A stretch of 21,884 bases of DNA from an uncultured Bacilli bacterium. Lineage in GTDB: Bacteria > Bacillota_I > Bacilli_A > RF39 > UBA660. The translations under genes were made by a program, and so were the position numbers. The DNA is taken from assembly GCA_934086145.1 (NCBI GenBank), contig CAKOHV010000027.1, positions 1-21,884 of the forward strand. The letters are read 5' to 3'. Shown here one piece after another: positions 21,813 to 21,884 of the stretch. Position 1 is the stretch's first letter; every line of letters begins with the position of its first letter. The notes beneath the pieces were generated by a model that made no database searches, was not told the origin of the DNA, and saw nothing but the letters and a program-made list of their open reading frames with translations.

Positions 21813-21884
21813 TGAACCCTTTGTCAAGGACTAATTAAAAAGAGAGATTCTAAACAATAGAAGCAAATAAATGATTTCGGTATT
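21813..21884 (-). mobile_element. End of an IS3-family-like insertion sequence (partial)
   Basis: From 21813 the plus strand reads TGAACCCTTTGTCAAGGAC; in the element's own direction it therefore ends GTCCTTGACAAAGGGTTCA. IS3-family elements end 5'-TG...CA-3', and this terminal sequence looks like IS3-family ends I recall in Firmicutes. The tail of a transposase frame lies just inside. The other end is beyond the window, so the inverted repeat and target duplication cannot be checked. Confidence 0.55.
21850..21884 (-). CDS. C-terminal end of an IS3-family transposase OrfB (partial)
   Basis: On the minus strand, a frame open from the window edge reads YRNHLFASIV and stops at 21850-21852. OrfB transposases of the IS3 family commonly end in a (S)P-x-E/Q-YR motif followed by a few residues, and the two bases before Tyr are compatible with Glu. 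Only 11 codons are visible, so the call leans on the adjoining IS-end-like sequence. Confidence 0.45.
   Translation of the reverse strand, partial: YRNHLFASIV

Noticed and set aside
1..21884. Mycoplasma-type genetic code (TGA = Trp)
   Set aside because: Several genes end in TGA exactly where family lengths and downstream overlaps require a stop, and Trp codons are TGG.
1..21884. CRISPR arrays, tRNA or rRNA genes, phage or plasmid replication genes
   Set aside because: No regularly spaced repeats, no cloverleaf or CCA-type ends, and no recognisable structural RNA or replication genes were found on reading through.

Overview
This window is chromosomal DNA from a very AT-rich (about 30% G+C by eye) Gram-positive bacterium of the Bacilli/Mollicutes-related group. 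The basis is the gene order rplU-prp-rpmA-obgE, an L27 with the Prp-cleaved leader seen in Firmicutes, ruvA/ruvB, and strong AGGAGG-type ribosome binding sites. TGA serves as a stop (6737, 13420, 19565, 20788) and tryptophan is TGG, so the code is standard, not the Mycoplasma code. An uncultured gut Bacilli lineage fits, but no species can be named.

Layout: (1) 1-1642, the 3' part of a hybrid sensor kinase with receiver and Hpt domains. (2) 1675-4083, ribosomal protein L21 with its leader, the Prp protease, L27, and the GTPase Obg from its own promoter. (3) 4093-5713, a short promoter-terminator unit of unknown role, then a COG2509-type FAD dehydrogenase. (4) 5908-9759, a compact Tad-type operon: a MinD/CpaE-like ATPase, the TadA/CpaF motor and the TadB- and TadC-like membrane proteins, with no pilin or prepilin peptidase beside it. 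(5) 9819-13520, a two-gene operon and the most unusual part. A 911-residue protein contains a complete, well-conserved sigma-70 factor plus a long N-terminal domain and about 440 extra C-terminal residues with degenerate region-4-like repeats. It is followed, by a stop/start overlap, by a 288-residue protein that reads as a very divergent sigma factor. (6) 13644-16284, a two-gene accessory unit with shifted arginine codon use: a small acidic protein and a 674-residue protein whose middle resembles HopA1-like domains. (7) 16367-19595, a phasin-like coiled-coil protein, a UbiB/AarF kinase-like protein and a membrane-anchored protein. (8) 19598-21795, ruvA, a 5'(3')-deoxyribonucleotidase-like gene, and ruvB as one coupled operon. 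(9) 21813-21884, the end of an IS3-family-like insertion sequence pointing back toward ruvB.

All genes are on the plus strand except the transposase fragment at the right edge. Most units are bounded by clear intrinsic terminators. Five promoters share the extended -10 TGCTATAAT. The best candidates for something undescribed are the double-sigma operon (9819-13420) and the HopA1-like pair (13665-16232).
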